The notes beneath the pieces are model-generated. The model did not search any database and was not told the DNA's origin. It saw only the letters and a list, made by a program, of their open reading frames with translations. A stretch of DNA of 64,000 nt. Source: Spiroplasma melliferum (GTDB lineage: Bacteria; Bacillota_I; Bacilli_A; Mycoplasmatales; Mycoplasmataceae). Location of the stretch: contig CP029202.1 of NCBI GenBank assembly GCA_005222125.1, positions 372,001 to 436,000 of the forward strand, given 5' to 3'. A program made the translations under genes and the position numbers. Positions 23,023 to 33,290 of the stretch are shown one piece after another. Position 1 is the first letter of the stretch. Each line of letters opens with the position of its first letter.

Positions 23023-24405
23023 ATGAGTAATTTTAATCAATTTGGCTTTAAACGGTTTTTAAATTTCGGTCTTGCTGAATTAAATTTTGTTGAACCAACT
23101 ATTGTTCAAGAAAAAGTAATGCCATTATTGTTAAAACATCAAAATGTTATATGCAAGGCGCATACAGGAACTGGAAAAACATTTGCGTTTTGTTTGCCAA
23201 TTTTAAATAATATAAATTATGAGCAAGTGAAGATTCAAGCCATTATTGTGACCCCAACACGTGAATTAGCAAAACAAATTTATGATAATATTCGTTTTTT
23301 TAAAAAATTTGAACCAAATTTACAAGTTAATTATTTTATTGGTGGCGAAGATATTAAACGTCAAATTGAACAATTACAACGAACACAGCCGCACATTATT
23401 ATTGCCACTCCAACTCGGCTAAAAGATTTATTTGAGCAACAAAGTTTAAATTTAGGTAAATTAACAACTTTTATTATTGATGAATGTGATATGCTTTTTG
23501 ATTTGGGTTTTATTGAAAATGTTGATTATATTTTGAGTAAAGTTAATTCTAATGTTCAAGTATCTGTTTTTTCTGCAACAATTCCGCATGAGTTGAAACC
23601 TTTTTTAATCAAATATTTAAAAAATCCACATTATTTAGATTTAAATGCCAATCAATTAACAAATCAAAACATTACACATATTTTAATTCCAACGAAGCAT
23701 CAAGAACGAGAAACAATTTTATTAAAACTTTTAAAAACATTTGATCCATATTTATGTTTAATTTTTGTTAATAAAAAAACAGACATTAATAAGTATTATG
23801 ATTTGTTATTAGAACATAATTATTCTGTAGTTCAATTACATGCAGGGTTAGAACCACGATTGCGAACACAAGTTGTTAAACGGATTCGAAATTTAGAATA
23901 TAAATATGTTATTGCAAGTGATATTGCAGCCCGTGGGATTGATTTTATTGGTGTTAGTCATGTTATTTCAATTGATTTACCAAATGATTTAGAATATTAT
24001 ATTCATCGTAGTGGGCGTACTGGGCGGGCAAATTATACAGGGTATAGTTATGTTCTTTATGATACGAAAAATTTAACTTTAGTTCAACAATTAATTTCAA
24101 AGGGAATTACTTTTAAAACAAAGAAATGAAATCAACAGGGAGAATTGGTTGAAACAGTTATTAGTATTGATAAGTCTAAAAAACATTCTTCTCTTGTGGT
24201 TGATAATGAAATTAATAAAATTATTCATCGTTATAAGACAAAAGATAATAATAAAAAAGTTAAACCTGGTTATAAGAAAAAACGTAAAGCAGAAATTGAT
24301 GAATTTAAAAAACAAGTTCGGCGAAGTCATATTAAGGAATCAATTAAAAGAATTAAAAAAGAAAAAGCGAAAGAACGGGCAAACAAATTATTTGATAAAG
24401 ATTAA
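23023..24405 (+). CDS. DEAD-box-type RNA helicase
   Basis: 460 residues. Q-motif-like N-terminus, motif I AHTGTGKT (~46), PTRELA, motif II as DECD rather than DEAD, motif III SAT, then DIAARGIDF and HRSGRTGR. The C-terminal ~90 residues are a Lys/Arg-rich helical tail probably for RNA binding. Likely acts in ribosome assembly or mRNA turnover like the CshA/CshB helicases; which one is not resolved. One TGA/Trp codon sits just before the tail. Confidence 0.92.
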
Positions 24406-24409
24406 AAAG

Positions 24410-24427
24410 AAAAACTTCAAGTTTTTT
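24410..24427 (+). terminator. Short terminator hairpin
   Basis: AAAACTT / AAGTTTT stem with Ts, directly after the helicase gene. Confidence 0.55.
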
Positions 24428-24463
24428 GTTAATATTAATTTTTTAAAACAAGAAACAAAAGTC

Positions 24464-24488
24464 TTTTTTTTTTTTTTTTTTGTATAAT
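24464..24488 (+). promoter_or_regulatory. T18 homopolymer abutting a -10 box, ABC exporter promoter
   Basis: Eighteen consecutive Ts (24464-24481) are followed by G and TATAAT at 24483-24488, about 60 bp before the ABC permease start. The tract fills the position of the -35/-10 spacer, so its length would set promoter geometry. Confidence 0.6.
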
Positions 24489-24549
24489 TATTTTGTAGTT
24501 TTTAAAATTACAAAATATATTATGAAATTAATGAAATAGGAGGAAAATT

Positions 24550-26508
24550 ATGACTCATAATGAAACAGTCGAAGCAACGCAAGGAAAAAAAGCGGATTTA
24601 AATAAAAAGATAGTTCATTTTTTTTCATTAAAAATGTTTCGTTATACTTTAATTAAAATGTTAAAGGCACCATCAACATGGGTGATGTTTGTTTTAACAT
24701 TAGCAGTGGGAATAATTATGGTTTTATCATTAGGATTAGGAATGAGAGATGTCGCTAGTGGAGACTATACTGATGCTGCTAAATCATTATTTACTATTTA
24801 TTCATGGATTTGATATATGCTATACTTTGGGTTAACATCAATGTTTATTGGTTTTAAAGCGGTACAGTTAATTCGTGATGAAATTGATGATGGAACGTTA
24901 TTAATTTTTTCATCAATTCCAATATCGCGAACAAGAATGATTATTGAAAAATGATTAGCTTTACAGTTATTATGCTTAATTTATTCACTAATTATTTTAT
25001 TATTACCACCAATTTTATCATTAGCCATGGGACCGAAAGGAACAGCATTTGGAAAAGTAATTTTAAGCAAAGTTAACTTTATGATTTTAACAAGTTTTAT
25101 TTTACAATTATTTTTAACTACAATTGGTATTCTAATTTCGTTAGGGTTAAATGCAAAAGGTGTTATTGGTATTTTATTTACAATTGGTTTTTTAACCGTA
25201 ATTGGGGCAATGATTCCTTTTATTTATAATGCAAGTAAAGGTGATCGCGCATCACAATATTTGATCCAAACCGCGGATTTAGCAAAAAATCCAGTTAAAT
25301 TTAAGGACTCTGATGTTAAAAAAACATATGATGATTTATTAAATCCGACTGGTTGACCAGTATGAAGCGTAACGGACAATAAACTTAGTATGTCATTTTC
25401 TAATAGTAGTGAAAATATGGAAGCTTTTGATGTGACTTCGCTAGCACGAAATATTGATTTAGTGATTACGAAAATACCTAATAATGGAAAAGATATTTCT
25501 TGAGATGATGTTGTTGCAGAAGTTAAAAAAACACCAAATGATTATCCAACATTAGCTAAATTAATTAATACTAATGTATTAGAATTTGATGGTTATAAGT
25601 CAAATAAATTTAATGTTGTTAAACCTACAACAGGTAACGAAGTTACATTTACCAATAATAGTGATAAAGGAATTAATATTTTATCTGATTTTTATAATGA
25701 TGTAAGTTTACAACAGCCAATTACGCTGTCAAGAACAAAACCATCATCTAATTCTAAAATTGATTTAAATGTTTTAGATGAAACAAAATTAAAAACTAAA
25801 ACAACAAAAAATATTTATCAAATTATTAAAACAATGTATGATAAATCAATTTTTTCACCGACAATTTTTGGTTATCCAAAAAATAGTTATCTTTCAGGAG
25901 GAATCCTTGCACCAAGTCGAATTGCATCTCTTGTTTTTAACACATTGTCAAAAAATAGTCAAAATAGATTTAATAATTTTTCTTGAGATTTTCGTGAATT
26001 CTTGGCCCATAATTTATATAATGAAAATGTTTATATTAATGATCCAGTTATGTCGTTATATACTCAATTTATTGCGCAAATGTCTTATTGGTCAAAACAA
26101 GGAATATATGGTCGATATGATGCTATTCATGATAATGAACAACAGTCACAAAATGAATTAAATAGTGTTAAAAAAGCTCAAACAAATTATAAATTAATGG
26201 CATACTTAAATTTATGACAACAATGAGTTGTAATGTGAACAGGAAATGCTAGTGCTAGTGTATCAGGAACAAACGATATGGCTGCAACAATGTTGTTACC
26301 AATTAATAATTATTTAGATGTTAAAATTGATAGTGTTATTTATCAAACAAGTGATTCTAATATAAAAACAAATTATTTTTTAATGGGGGACTTTAATAAA
26401 CCAGTAACATTAACAAGTTTAGCTGGATTGTACACAGGTTATTTATTAGTAACTATTGCATTAGCAGGGTTAACATTATGATGAATTACAAGAAAGGATT
26501 TTGTATAG
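24550..26508 (+). CDS. ABC-2 type exporter permease
   Basis: 652-residue membrane protein, intact only with TGA as Trp. The N-terminal ~240 residues hold about five or six spans (WVMFVLTLAVGIIMVLSLGL and following). A large polar extracytoplasmic domain (~270-600) follows, then one final span (LYTGYLLVTIALAGLTLWW). AGGAGG precedes ATG 24550. Its 3' end adjoins the ATPase gene, so the two form an exporter. The RTRMIIEKW loop after an early EIDDGTLLIF segment is typical of ABC-2 permeases. Substrate unknown. Confidence 0.85.
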
Positions 26509-26510
26509 TT

Positions 26511-27491
26511 ATGAAAACAAAAAAAAGTAATTTTACACCAAATCCTGATTTAGCAATTGAGATTCATGGATTTACAAAAAAATTTAAAAAATTTGTAGCT
26601 GTTGATGATATTGATATGAATGTTGCAAAAGGGAAAATTCATGGTTTTATTGGGCCAAATGGTTCTGGGAAAACCACAACAATTAAATCATTAGTTGGGG
26701 CCATTATTCCAACAAGTGGTAATTTTAGTATTAATGGTTTAAAATCTAATTCACCAGCAGCAAAGAAACTGATTGGATATATACCTGAAAATGCTCGATT
26801 TCCAAAGCACTTAAATGTTTATAAATATTTAATTGAAATGAGTTATTTACGAGATGTTAAGTATAAAGAAGCAAAAATAAAAGCAAAGGAAATTTTAGAA
26901 AATCTAAATTTATGAAAATTTCGAACTAAAAATCCTAATACATTTTCATCAGGAATGAAGAAAAAGGTCTTGTTAGCACAAGCATTAATCGCTGATCCAA
27001 AGGTATTAATTTTAGATGAACCAGCTGCTAATTTAGATCCAACTGCTCGTCAAGAATTATTCAATGATTTAATTAAAGTTAAAAATCAAGGTAAAACAAT
27101 TTTAATTTGTTCACATATTTTAACTGAATTACAAGATTTAGCCGATGAGATTACAATTCTAAATTATGGTAAGGTTGTGTTTTCAGGCGCTGTTATTAAT
27201 TCTAGTCAAAATTATTATCAATTTACCGTAATGGAAAAACCAATGCTAGCAAGTTTAGAAAATGTTGTAAAAAAATTAAATCTTCCAGTAATTGAAAAAT
27301 TAGCTGATGGTTTAATTTTACATTTAGAAAATGGTAATGCGCAAATTAAAGATATTGCTTATCGTGCTTTTGAGGAAAAAGTTATCTTAATTACGATTAA
27401 ACCATTTGTAACAAATATTACAGAAATTTACGATCGTGTTGTTTTTTCAGTTAATAAAAATTTTGGTAAAGCAAGTGCATTAAGTAATTAA
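26511..27491 (+). CDS. ABC transporter ATP-binding protein
   Basis: 326 residues. Walker A GPNGSGKTT, signature FSSGMKKK (variant of LSGGQ), Walker B VLILDEPAANLDP and H-loop CSHIL. Fold and order match the drug/ABC-2 export class. Start taken as ATG 26511, two bases after the permease stop, with AAAGGA upstream; an in-frame ATG at 26478 lies inside the permease gene and has no binding site. The last ~90 residues are an accessory domain. Confidence 0.93.
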
Positions 27492-27495
27492 TGTT

Positions 27496-27588
27496 AAAAA
27501 ACCTTAGTAAAATAATTTTTTTTGAGCTATAATTATAACGAAGATTATTAATGTAGTTTCAAAATTACTTTACATCGTAAGGTTTTTT
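27496..27588 (+). terminator. Long hairpin between ABC exporter and MATE genes
   Basis: AAAAAACCTTA at 27496-27506 pairs with TAAGGTTTTTT at 27578-27588, ending in Ts. The ~70-base interior includes TATAAT near 27528 and a smaller GTAGTTT/AAATTAC hairpin, so a promoter for the next gene may lie within it. Confidence 0.5.
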
Positions 27589-27618
27589 TATTTTTTTATT
27601 GAGGGGAGGGAAATTAAT

Positions 27619-29214
27619 TTGTCAGAAGTTTTAACGGTTCGTGAAAAAAAATTACGGTTTGAAAAACCTTGAAAAACAATAGCCTACTTTTGTGTTCCAA
27701 CTGTTTTTTTAATGATTGTACAAGGGCTGTATAATATTGTTGATAAAAGTTTAGCGTTATCATTTGCCGCACCTGATTTAATTCATGACCAATTTTATAT
27801 TGATGCATATAATCGGTTAAAAAATATTAATGTTACAGAAATTCCTTTAGCGGATATGCGGTCATTTATTAATGTTGCAACTCAATATGCTTCACAAACA
27901 TATAATTTACAATGGTCATTTAGTATTATGATTGGAATGGGTTGTGCAATGAATTTTTCAATTGCTTATGGGCAACGGGATATTCCAAGTATGCGCCGGA
28001 TTGCGGGAAATGGTTTTTCATTAACAGTTCTTTTTTCAATAATGGTAGCATTTGCAATTTTTTGTATTGTGTTTCCAGGATGAAATGCTATTTTTATTAC
28101 TTCTCAAATGGGAAAACATTATAATCCAATTACAGAAAGTTTATGTTGGGAATATTCATTTCCAATGTTAGCGGCCGCGCCAATGATGTTTTTAAGTTAT
28201 TATTTTATGTCATTAATTCGTAGTGAAGGACGAATGAAATGAGTAATAATTATGATTTTAAGTTCATTATTAATTAATGCTGCAGCAGCAATTTTCTTTA
28301 TGAAAGTTTGTCATCTTGGTATGTCAGGAGCAATGTTAGGTACAGTCTTTTCTTGAACAGTACAAGTAATCTGAGGATTTATTATTGTTTTTAAAACAAA
28401 AAATAGTTATTCAAAATTTTACTGAAATGATTTATTCCAAATTGAAGGAAAAAATATTGCTAATTTTACTAAAGCAGGGCTACCAAATTTTATTAATAAT
28501 GCTGCTTTAGTAGTTACATCTTATGTTGCGACATCTCTTGTTGTTCAATTACCAAACCAAGAATATCATAATGGGGTTGCTGTTTTACAAGAACTTTATT
28601 CTTCAATTGTGCCATGAATGACATTAGTATTATCGGCTGGGGTTGGTGTTACACAAGGTGCTCGTAGTATTATTGCTTATAATTATGGTGCGAAAAAGAA
28701 TGCTCGAATTTGAGAAGTTTTAAAACGTGTTAGTTTATTAATTATTATTTGATTTTGTTTAATGTTAATTGTCTTTATTATTTTTGGAAAAGATATGATG
28801 ATGCTATTTGCTTTTCCTGAAAAATATGCGATTAAATATCGTTGATGAATTGTTTTAAACTTTATGACTTATCCATTTTGTTCGTTAACTTATATTGCTT
28901 TAACGTTGTTCCAAGGAATTAATCGTTCATTTTTAGCAACATTTACAAGTAGTTTACGTTCAATTGTCGTAATTTTACCATTAATTGGAATTGGTTTTGG
29001 GGTTAGTCAAGCAACTGGAAATCCAATTTTCTATTATATCTTTATTGGTTTAAATGATTTAATTTCAGCAGCAATTATTATTCCAATTTTAGTTTACTAC
29101 TGAAAAAAATATCGGAATAAATTAGTGGATGAACCTGATCCATATTTTAGTGAATATCAAGAAGATTTACGAACTAAAAAAGTTTTAAAAGTAAAACATC
29201 AACAAAAAAAATAA
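27619..29214 (+). CDS. MATE-family efflux transporter
   Basis: 531 residues, about 12 membrane spans. Start TTG at 27619 with GAGGGGAGGG upstream. Repeated MATE features: N-terminal PTVFLMIVQGLYNIVDK, the equivalent GLPNFINNAALVV in the second half, GVTQGARSIIAYNYGAKK and LFQGINRS. Drug/sodium or drug/proton antiporters belong to this family; the substrate cannot be read. A paralogue of nearly equal length sits at 46664-48262. Confidence 0.9.
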
Positions 29215-29230
29215 CAAGGTTTTAATACCA

Positions 29231-29269
29231 AAAATAGGCACATAAAATTGTTTTTTATGTGCCTATTTT
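29231..29269. terminator. Bidirectional terminator
   Basis: Perfect 17-bp stem (AAAATAGGCACATAAAA and complement) with a five-base loop, between the convergent MATE and GNAT-type genes; A and T runs on both sides suit both directions. Confidence 0.85.
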
Positions 29270-29297
29270 ATTGAAAATTATTTATTATAGGGTAAAT

Positions 29298-30413
29298 TTA
29301 ATTATTATTATCTTTTTCAACTAAAATTACTCATTTATCTTTTGTTGAAAAACTATAACAATTTTGGTGATAATTATTAATAGCAAAATCACTTAATCCT
29401 TTGAAAGCCATTAAATATTTATTATCAGTGATTTCTTTATTACATTTTTTACAACTAAAATTATTTACCATATTATTAATTGCTGTTTGATTTAATGTTT
29501 GGAGATGTTTAATTTTACCACGACTAATTTTTGTGGCAATTTGACTTAAATTAGTGATTTTTGTTTTTGTGATGTATTCACTTAAATATAAATTAATTGG
29601 ACGAAATCCTAATTTGCGATAAACATTATATCCTTGTGACGTTGCAATCAATCCAACTAAGTCGTAACCCTGATTATAAACACGATTAATTAAGTGATTC
29701 ATCATTAGTTTTGCTAATCCTTGTCGGCGAAAATTTTGATGAGTTGAAATATCATCAATAATTGCAATATCTTTTTCAAAGTAAATATTTCCAGTTGCTG
29801 CAGGAAGATCATTTTTATATAATAAATCAATTTCAGCAGTATCTTTATTTTTATTTAATTTTAATAAAGTTTTATAAAATGCATAATCTCAACTTTTTGG
29901 TCCCATTGCACTTTCAAGAATTTTACTAAAATCAGTTAATCGTTTATTATCATTAACACGTCGGAATTTAAGATTTTTATCAACTTTTAATTTTACTTTT
30001 TTTCATTTTGTTAAATCAAGGACCATTCCAACTAAGATTTCATTTTGAATAAATCCTAATGATTCAAAAAAAGCTTGTTCTTTTTCATCAATTTGTTCGC
30101 CAATTGTATATCATAAAAAATCTAAGTCATTATCAACATAGTCTTTTACTAACTCTTTTACACGTTCAGCATCTTCTTGGTAATCTAATTGGGTACTAAT
30201 TGCAATAGTATATGTTTTATCATCATCATTGCTAATATCAGTCATATAAATTTCATTTTCAGTATCAATTAATTCATTTCGAATGCGTTTATCTTGAAAG
30301 GGATTGGTCATGTAACGGACAAAATTTTGTGCTAATTTTGTTGCCTCATATTCACCTTTAATTCGGAACATTCGCTTAATTTTAGGATTCTGTCGATACT
30401 TTTTTTGTTTCAT
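29298..30413 (-). CDS. GNAT-type acetyltransferase with C-terminal zinc-binding tail
   Basis: 371 residues, continuous with four TGA/Trp codons. Start ATG 30411-30413 with AAGGTGG seven bases upstream; GTG at 30425 overlaps that site. The middle region (~225-290) has the acetyl-CoA loop RRQGLAKLMMNHL and YNVYRKLGF typical of GCN5-related N-acetyltransferases. The last ~50 residues contain CKKC and, later, HQNC, a plausible four-ligand zinc site. Substrate unknown. Confidence 0.75.
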
Positions 30414-30654
30414 TTTTTCATCCACCTTAAATTATATATATTATATCGTGTTTTTAAGGAAACTAATATTAAAATCTGTTGATTTTCAAAATAAATTTAA
30501 TTAAAAGGTTACTATTCCAATTCTTTCTTTATCATATCTTATTGACACTTTATAATAAAAATTGTAAAATCAAGCATAATGTAGATGATTTTAAAAATAT
30601 TAGTAATATTTTTAAAATAAATTACTTTGATTATATAAAAAAAGGAAATTTAAT
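30414..30654. other. Divergent intergenic spacer
   Basis: 240 bp between the GNAT-type gene (leftward) and the small unknown protein (rightward). It is almost pure A/T with TATATT-like boxes for both directions. No gene or structured RNA seen. Confidence 0.3.
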
Positions 30655-31050
30655 ATGAAATTTATTTCAGAAATAAAATCTACCTTTAAAAGAAGTTATA
30701 AAGCAGTTAAAAAAGAACTTAATACATTTTTAAAAAAACTTGGTTTTAATAAAAATGAAACTACTAAAATATCAACTAAAATTTTTGACCATATTGATGA
30801 AACCTTAGAAACCTATGTGAATAGTGGGATTAATGCTGAAATTGATGCTGAAGCATTAGAACCAATATTTAATGTAAGAAATAAAAATATTGAAAATAAT
30901 AAAGGATATAATCAAGAGTATGCTAATGAATATAAGAAAATATTTAATGAGGTTAATAACTTTTTACCAGAAGATAGCAAAAAATTAAAACAAACGAATT
31001 CAAAATTTATTGTTGAACAAGGTGAGGAAGATGAAACATATAGTCGATAA
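30655..31050 (+). CDS. Small helical protein of unknown function
   Basis: 131 residues. A basic N-terminal half (STFKRSYKAVKKELNTFLKK) is followed by an acidic half (EIDAEALEPIF) and a Glu-rich end; predicted mainly helical, no membrane span or signal peptide. AAAGGAA precedes the ATG. The Cys-rich protein follows 66 bp later on the same strand with no terminator between, so they may be co-transcribed. No family recognised. Confidence 0.55.
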   Translation: MKFISEIKSTFKRSYKAVKKELNTFLKKLGFNKNETTKISTKIFDHIDETLETYVNSGINAEIDAEALEPIFNVRNKNIENNKGYNQEYANEYKKIFNEVNNFLPEDSKKLKQTNSKFIVEQGEEDETYSR

Positions 31051-31116
31051 TAAAAAAAGATATGTAGTAATAATAAAAGAAGAATAAAATTAACAAAAAG
31101 ATTGGAGTGCAAAGAA

Positions 31117-31287
31117 ATGGGAACGTATATAAACATTATGGGGACATATCGTGAAATCACTTGTGATTGTGGAAAAAAATGCAATAAAATTAATGATTTA
31201 GATCCAGATTGTAAAATATGCGATAGTTGTGAAGAATGTTGTACTTGTAATAAAAAAGAAGAACTTGTGTTACAATCTGAAGAATAA
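31117..31287 (+). CDS. Very small cysteine-rich protein
   Basis: 56 residues with nine cysteines, in patterns CDCGKKC and CKICDSCEECCTC, which suit zinc or other thiophilic metal binding. GGAG lies nine bases before ATG 31117. The surrounding residues are acidic. It could be a metallothionein-like buffer or a zinc-ribbon protein; both are inference. Cysteine is otherwise rare in the proteins of this window. Confidence 0.6.
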   Translation: MGTYINIMGTYREITCDCGKKCNKINDLDPDCKICDSCEECCTCNKKEELVLQSEE

Positions 31288-31315
31288 TTAATTTTTAAGA
31301 AAAACATAAAATTTA

Positions 31316-31440
31316 TTGAATTTTTTTAAGATAACGATATAATTAATTATGGTTGTTTCAGTTTCAACCGCTCTTTGACTTTTAAGTACCTAAAGGATAT
31401 GCAATACTTATCTACTTACAAGGCGAGTCTAAACTGGAGG
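31316..31440 (+). promoter_or_regulatory. rplU promoter and candidate L21 leader RNA
   Basis: TTGAAT (31316-31321) and TATAAT (31338-31343), 16 bases apart, form a good promoter. About 95 bases of structured leader follow, starting with a GGTTG/CAACC hairpin at 31351-31369 and ending in GGCGAGTCTAAACTGGAGG. L21 operons of Gram-positives carry an autoregulatory leader at this place; I infer the same here without a covariance test. Confidence 0.5.
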
Positions 31441-31447
31441 TGTAAAA

Positions 31448-32023
31448 ATGTTTGCAATAATTAAAACTGGGGGGAAACAACTTCGTGTTTCTCAAGGTGA
31501 TGAAATATTTGTTGAAATGTTAAATGGTAATGAAGGTGAAAAAGTTAATTTCACTGAAATTTTAATGATTGATGGCGAAGTAGGAACTCCTTTTATTAAA
31601 GGGGCATCAGTAACAGGAACAATTTTAAAACAAGGAAAACAAAAGAAAATTGTTGTTTTCCATTATAAACCAAAGAAAACACAACATAAAAAATATGGGC
31701 ATCGTCAACCATATACAAAAGTTAAAATTGATCAAATTTTGTTATCAAGTTCTGCTAAAGGAACAACAACAGATGCCAAAACTAAACCTGTGGTAGCAAA
31801 AACAACAACTGCTGCAAAATCAACTGTAAAACCTGTTGCTGATAAAAAACCAGTAACAACGGAAAAAAAAGTAACAACAAAAACAGTTTCTTCAGGTGAT
31901 AAAAAACCAGTAGCGGCAAAGCCAGCAGCAAAATCAACAACTGCGGCAAAGCCAGCAGCTAAAAGTTCATCAACAACATCAGCAAAAAAACCAGCATCAA
32001 AAACAAAACAAAGTGACAAGTAA
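31448..32023 (+). CDS. rplU: Ribosomal protein bL21 with long Lys/Ala-rich tail
   Basis: Large-subunit protein that binds 23S rRNA. Residues 1-~103 are a normal L21 (MFAIIKTGGKQLRVSQGD, YKPKKTQHKKYGHRQPYTKV). The remaining ~88 residues are a low-complexity extension of Lys, Ala, Thr, Pro and Ser with repeated KPAAKS/TTAAKP-type units. Total 191 residues against the usual ~100. The frame is intact and stops six bases before prp. Confidence 0.95.
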   Translation: MFAIIKTGGKQLRVSQGDEIFVEMLNGNEGEKVNFTEILMIDGEVGTPFIKGASVTGTILKQGKQKKIVVFHYKPKKTQHKKYGHRQPYTKVKIDQILLSSSAKGTTTDAKTKPVVAKTTTAAKSTVKPVADKKPVTTEKKVTTKTVSSGDKKPVAAKPAAKSTTAAKPAAKSSSTTSAKKPASKTKQSDK

Positions 32024-32029
32024 AACATT

Positions 32030-32344
32030 ATGATTAAGATTATAATTACTAAAACTGAACAAAAAATTAAGAAAATTGAAATTACTGGTCATGCTAAAGC
32101 AGCTGAATATGGTAAAGACCTTGTTTGTGCCGCAATAACAGGAATTGCAACTGGTGGCTTAAATGCAATTGATCAAATTAAATCAAATAGTTGTCAATTC
32201 ATTGTGAAGGAAGGATTAATTATTATTACAGTAAAAAATAATAGTGCTGACTTACAAGTTGTGTTACAAACAATTTATTATCAATTTTTAACAATTTATC
32301 AGCAATATCAAAAATTTATTAGTGTAAAGGAGGTTGAAGAATAA
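32030..32344 (+). CDS. prp: Ribosomal-processing cysteine protease Prp
   Basis: 104 residues. Cleaves the N-terminal extension of L27 in Firmicutes and relatives. The catalytic pair is visible as the His in [11 protein letters not shown] and the Cys in LVCAAITG. It sits between rplU and rpmA, its invariant location, and overlaps the rpmA ATG by one base. The substrate next door has the matching cleavage motif. Confidence 0.93.
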   Translation: MIKIIITKTEQKIKKIEITGHAKAAEYGKDLVCAAITGIATGGLNAIDQIKSNSCQFIVKEGLIIITVKNNSADLQVVLQTIYYQFLTIYQQYQKFISVKEVEE

Positions 32345-32637
32345 TGATGAAGTTCGCATTAGGTTTACAGTTATTTGCTTCAAAAAAAGGAGTAGGATCG
32401 ACTAAAAATGGTCGTGATTCACATTCAAAACGATTAGGTGCAAAAAGAGCTGATGGCCAAACAATTAGAGCAGGATCAATCATTTATCGTCAACGTGGAA
32501 CAAAAGTTCACCCAGGAGCAAATGTTGGGCGTGGTGGTGATGATACCTTATTTGCCTTAATTGATGGAATTGTTAAGTTTGAAAAATTTGGACGAAATAA
32601 AACAAAAGCATCAGTTTATCAAAAACAAGTTAAATAA
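32344..32637 (+). CDS. rpmA: Ribosomal protein bL27
   Basis: 97 residues. The N-terminus [20 protein letters not shown] carries the Prp cleavage motif (LQLFAS), so the mature protein should begin after the Phe. The body [17 protein letters not shown] and [15 protein letters not shown] is standard. AGGAGG precedes ATG 32344, and a terminator follows. Confidence 0.96.
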   Translation: MMKFALGLQLFASKKGVGSTKNGRDSHSKRLGAKRADGQTIRAGSIIYRQRGTKVHPGANVGRGGDDTLFALIDGIVKFEKFGRNKTKASVYQKQVK

Positions 32638-32640
32638 ATA

Positions 32641-32682
32641 AAAAATACTAATTTTTTGAAAAAAAGTAGAATTAGTATTTTT
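32641..32682 (+). terminator. Rho-independent terminator of the rplU operon
   Basis: AAAAATACTAATT / AATTAGTATTTTT, 13-bp stem, then T run. Confidence 0.85.
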
Positions 32683-32719
32683 TTATGGTTATAATATATC
32701 TATTAAAAGGAGGATTAGA

Positions 32720-33130
32720 ATGATTTGCAATAAAAAAACTTGAAAAGTTTGACAAGTTTATTATCAATTATTGTTTGCCATTTTAATCGGGTTTAGTTTT
32801 TTTAGTGTTATTTTACCAATTCAATATATTTATATCATAGGCCCAATTGTGATGATTGTTTATTTCTTATCTTTTATAAAATATCAAAATAAGATGACAA
32901 TAACAAACATTTATCAACAACGAGATCTTTGAAAATTTTATTTTTACCCAGTTATTGGAAAAATTATTAATATAAGCGATGGAGAATGTCATTCCCAAAC
33001 AGGGAAGGCATCTCCCTATCAATATTTTTCTTAAATGTGCATCAAGTATTTGCAGGAGTATTTGGTGCACGATGATTTCTGAACACGGTGATAGTTGTTT
33101 CAGAATTAGTTTTCTAAACTATAAAACTAT
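32720..33130 (+). pseudogene. Decayed membrane-protein gene
   Basis: AAAGGAGG precedes ATG 32720, opening a 104-codon frame (to 33034) with two hydrophobic spans (LLFAILIGFSFFSVILP, IYIIGPIVMIVYFLSF). Its last ~15 residues look out of frame. A hydrophobic continuation (ISLSIFFLNVHQVFAG and beyond) is readable in another frame to about 33117. The pattern of N-terminal spans, VIGKIINI and SIFFLNVH faintly recalls phosphatidylserine decarboxylase, but this is a guess. I read it as a frameshifted remnant. Confidence 0.45.
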
Positions 33131-33290
33131 TATTCAATTTTTTAGATACAGAATTAATAATAAGAAAAATTTGATAAAGTAATGCAACGAGATCTTTTTA
33201 TTAAACAAAAGAAATCTCATTAGTTAAGAACAATTATTAATAATTTATTAGTAATTGTTTTTTATTTTTAAAAGAAAGGAATTAAAGAAA

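Noticed and set aside
24149-24487. Out-of-frame 112-codon ORF at the helicase tail running into poly-T
   Set aside because: Overlaps the helicase C-terminus in another frame; the Phe run at its end is just the T18 tract.
25838-26161. 107-codon plus-strand frame in the ABC permease
   Set aside because: Out of frame with the permease, which is continuous through this part with TGA as Trp.
31732-32028. 98-codon minus-strand frame opposite the L21 tail
   Set aside because: Only the complement of the Lys/Ala/Thr repeats, giving Ala/Val/Phe-rich nonsense.
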